Source: Enterococcus pingfangensis
Lineage (GTDB): Bacteria > Bacillota > Bacilli > Lactobacillales > Enterococcaceae
Length of the DNA stretch: 64,000 bases
Direction of reading: 5' to 3'
NCBI RefSeq assembly: GCF_005405205.1
Contig: NZ_BJDP01000004.1
Location: forward strand, 62,001-126,000
The first letter of the stretch is position 1. Every line of letters starts with the position of its first letter. Below, piece after piece: positions 63,810 to 64,000 of this stretch. Under the pieces are notes generated by a model, which was given only the letters and a program-made list of their open reading frames with translations, did no database searches and was not told the origin of the DNA. Position numbers and translations under genes: made by a program.

Positions 63810-64000
63810 ATGGAGATCGAACAACTTTCAGATGAACTGATTCAGCATGGTTTTGAGCGACAAATGCAAGATCTGTACTTGCTGCCCCAAAGAGAAAAGT
63901 ATCGCTGTTTTTTTCGCCGCGGCCCATTTTATGATCATAAGAATCTATCTTTTATTAATAATGAATTATGCACAAGCACCGCTTTGCAGCTGATCAATCG
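63810..64000 (+). CDS. comGA: Probable ComGA competence ATPase, 5' end only (cut by window edge)
   Basis: An ATG at 63810 behind GAGGTGAGG opens a frame that is still open at 64000 (63 codons). The peptide MEIEQLSDELIQHGFERQMQ, followed by DLYLLPQREKYRCFFRRGPF, resembles the N-terminal domain of ComGA/PilB-type ATPases (QDIYLLP, then RxxxRxG), which power the competence pseudopilus. No catalytic part is within the window, so the call rests on this N-terminal resemblance and on the adjacency expected after trmB. Confidence 0.6.
   Translation, partial: MEIEQLSDELIQHGFERQMQDLYLLPQREKYRCFFRRGPFYDHKNLSFINNELCTSTALQLIN

Overview
The window looks like a chromosomal segment of an enterococcus or close relative (low-GC Firmicute, Lactobacillales). 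Pointers are an Ebp-like sortase-assembled pilus locus, DUF1831 next to a cysteine desulfurase, DUF1033 overlapping topB, a second ribose-phosphate pyrophosphokinase of the streptococcal/enterococcal type, a sigma-54/LevR-type cellobiose PTS operon, strong AGGAGG ribosome binding sites and TGnTATAAT promoters. Species cannot be fixed from the sequence; the E. casseliflavus/gallinarum side of the genus is a guess. I saw no rRNA, tRNA, CRISPR array, transposase or prophage.

Layout. 1-9.3 kb: a surface pilus locus. A divergent Mga/EbpR-type regulator is broken by an in-frame TAA. It is followed by a vWA tip adhesin gene with a -1 type frameshift, a minor pilin, the backbone pilin, a strong terminator, then two class C sortases with extra C-terminal domains. 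9.4-15.6 kb: housekeeping genes (yidC, acyP, a SpoU rRNA methyltransferase, an HD protein, efp, a glycosyltransferase-like gene, and folT behind a THF riboswitch). 15.7-25.3 kb: an accessory catabolic island with a LysR regulator, TIM-barrel enzyme, AroE paralogue, MFS transporter, second permease, hydantoinase/oxoprolinase-like protein, small ImmA/IrrE-like HExxH protein and SDR dehydrogenase. 25.4-38.6 kb: pepO, a divergent prs paralogue, the iscS-DUF1831 and mnmA sulfur-transfer genes, a GntR/membrane-protein pair and topB. 38.8-49.0 kb: a PanE-like reductase/TetR divergon with clear operators, then a LevR/CelR sigma-54 activator (broken by in-frame TAA) and its cellobiose-type PTS operon with GH1 and MupG-like hydrolases behind a near-consensus -24/-12 promoter. 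49.0-51.8 kb: an amino-acid ABC transporter behind a T-box leader with two consecutive antiterminator/terminator modules. 51.8-64 kb: ftsK, rlmN, a Nudix regulator, prsA, hinT, ecsAB, dat, a ytmP-like kinase and trmB, and the first codons of a probable comGA at the right edge.

How it works together. The pilus genes encode three LPXTG subunits plus two dedicated polymerising sortases; both the regulator and the tip gene carry lesions, so full pilus production is doubtful in this sequence. The LysR island resembles a quinate/shikimate-like or other hydroxy-acid catabolic locus, but its substrate is not evident. The PTS operon should need RpoN and an intact LevR-type activator; the nonsense codon in that activator predicts poor expression unless it is read through or is an assembly error. 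Three lesions in 64 kb, two of them in regulators, is the main cross-cutting observation. The most interesting regulatory structures are the tandem T-box modules, the TetR operator pair and the folT riboswitch.
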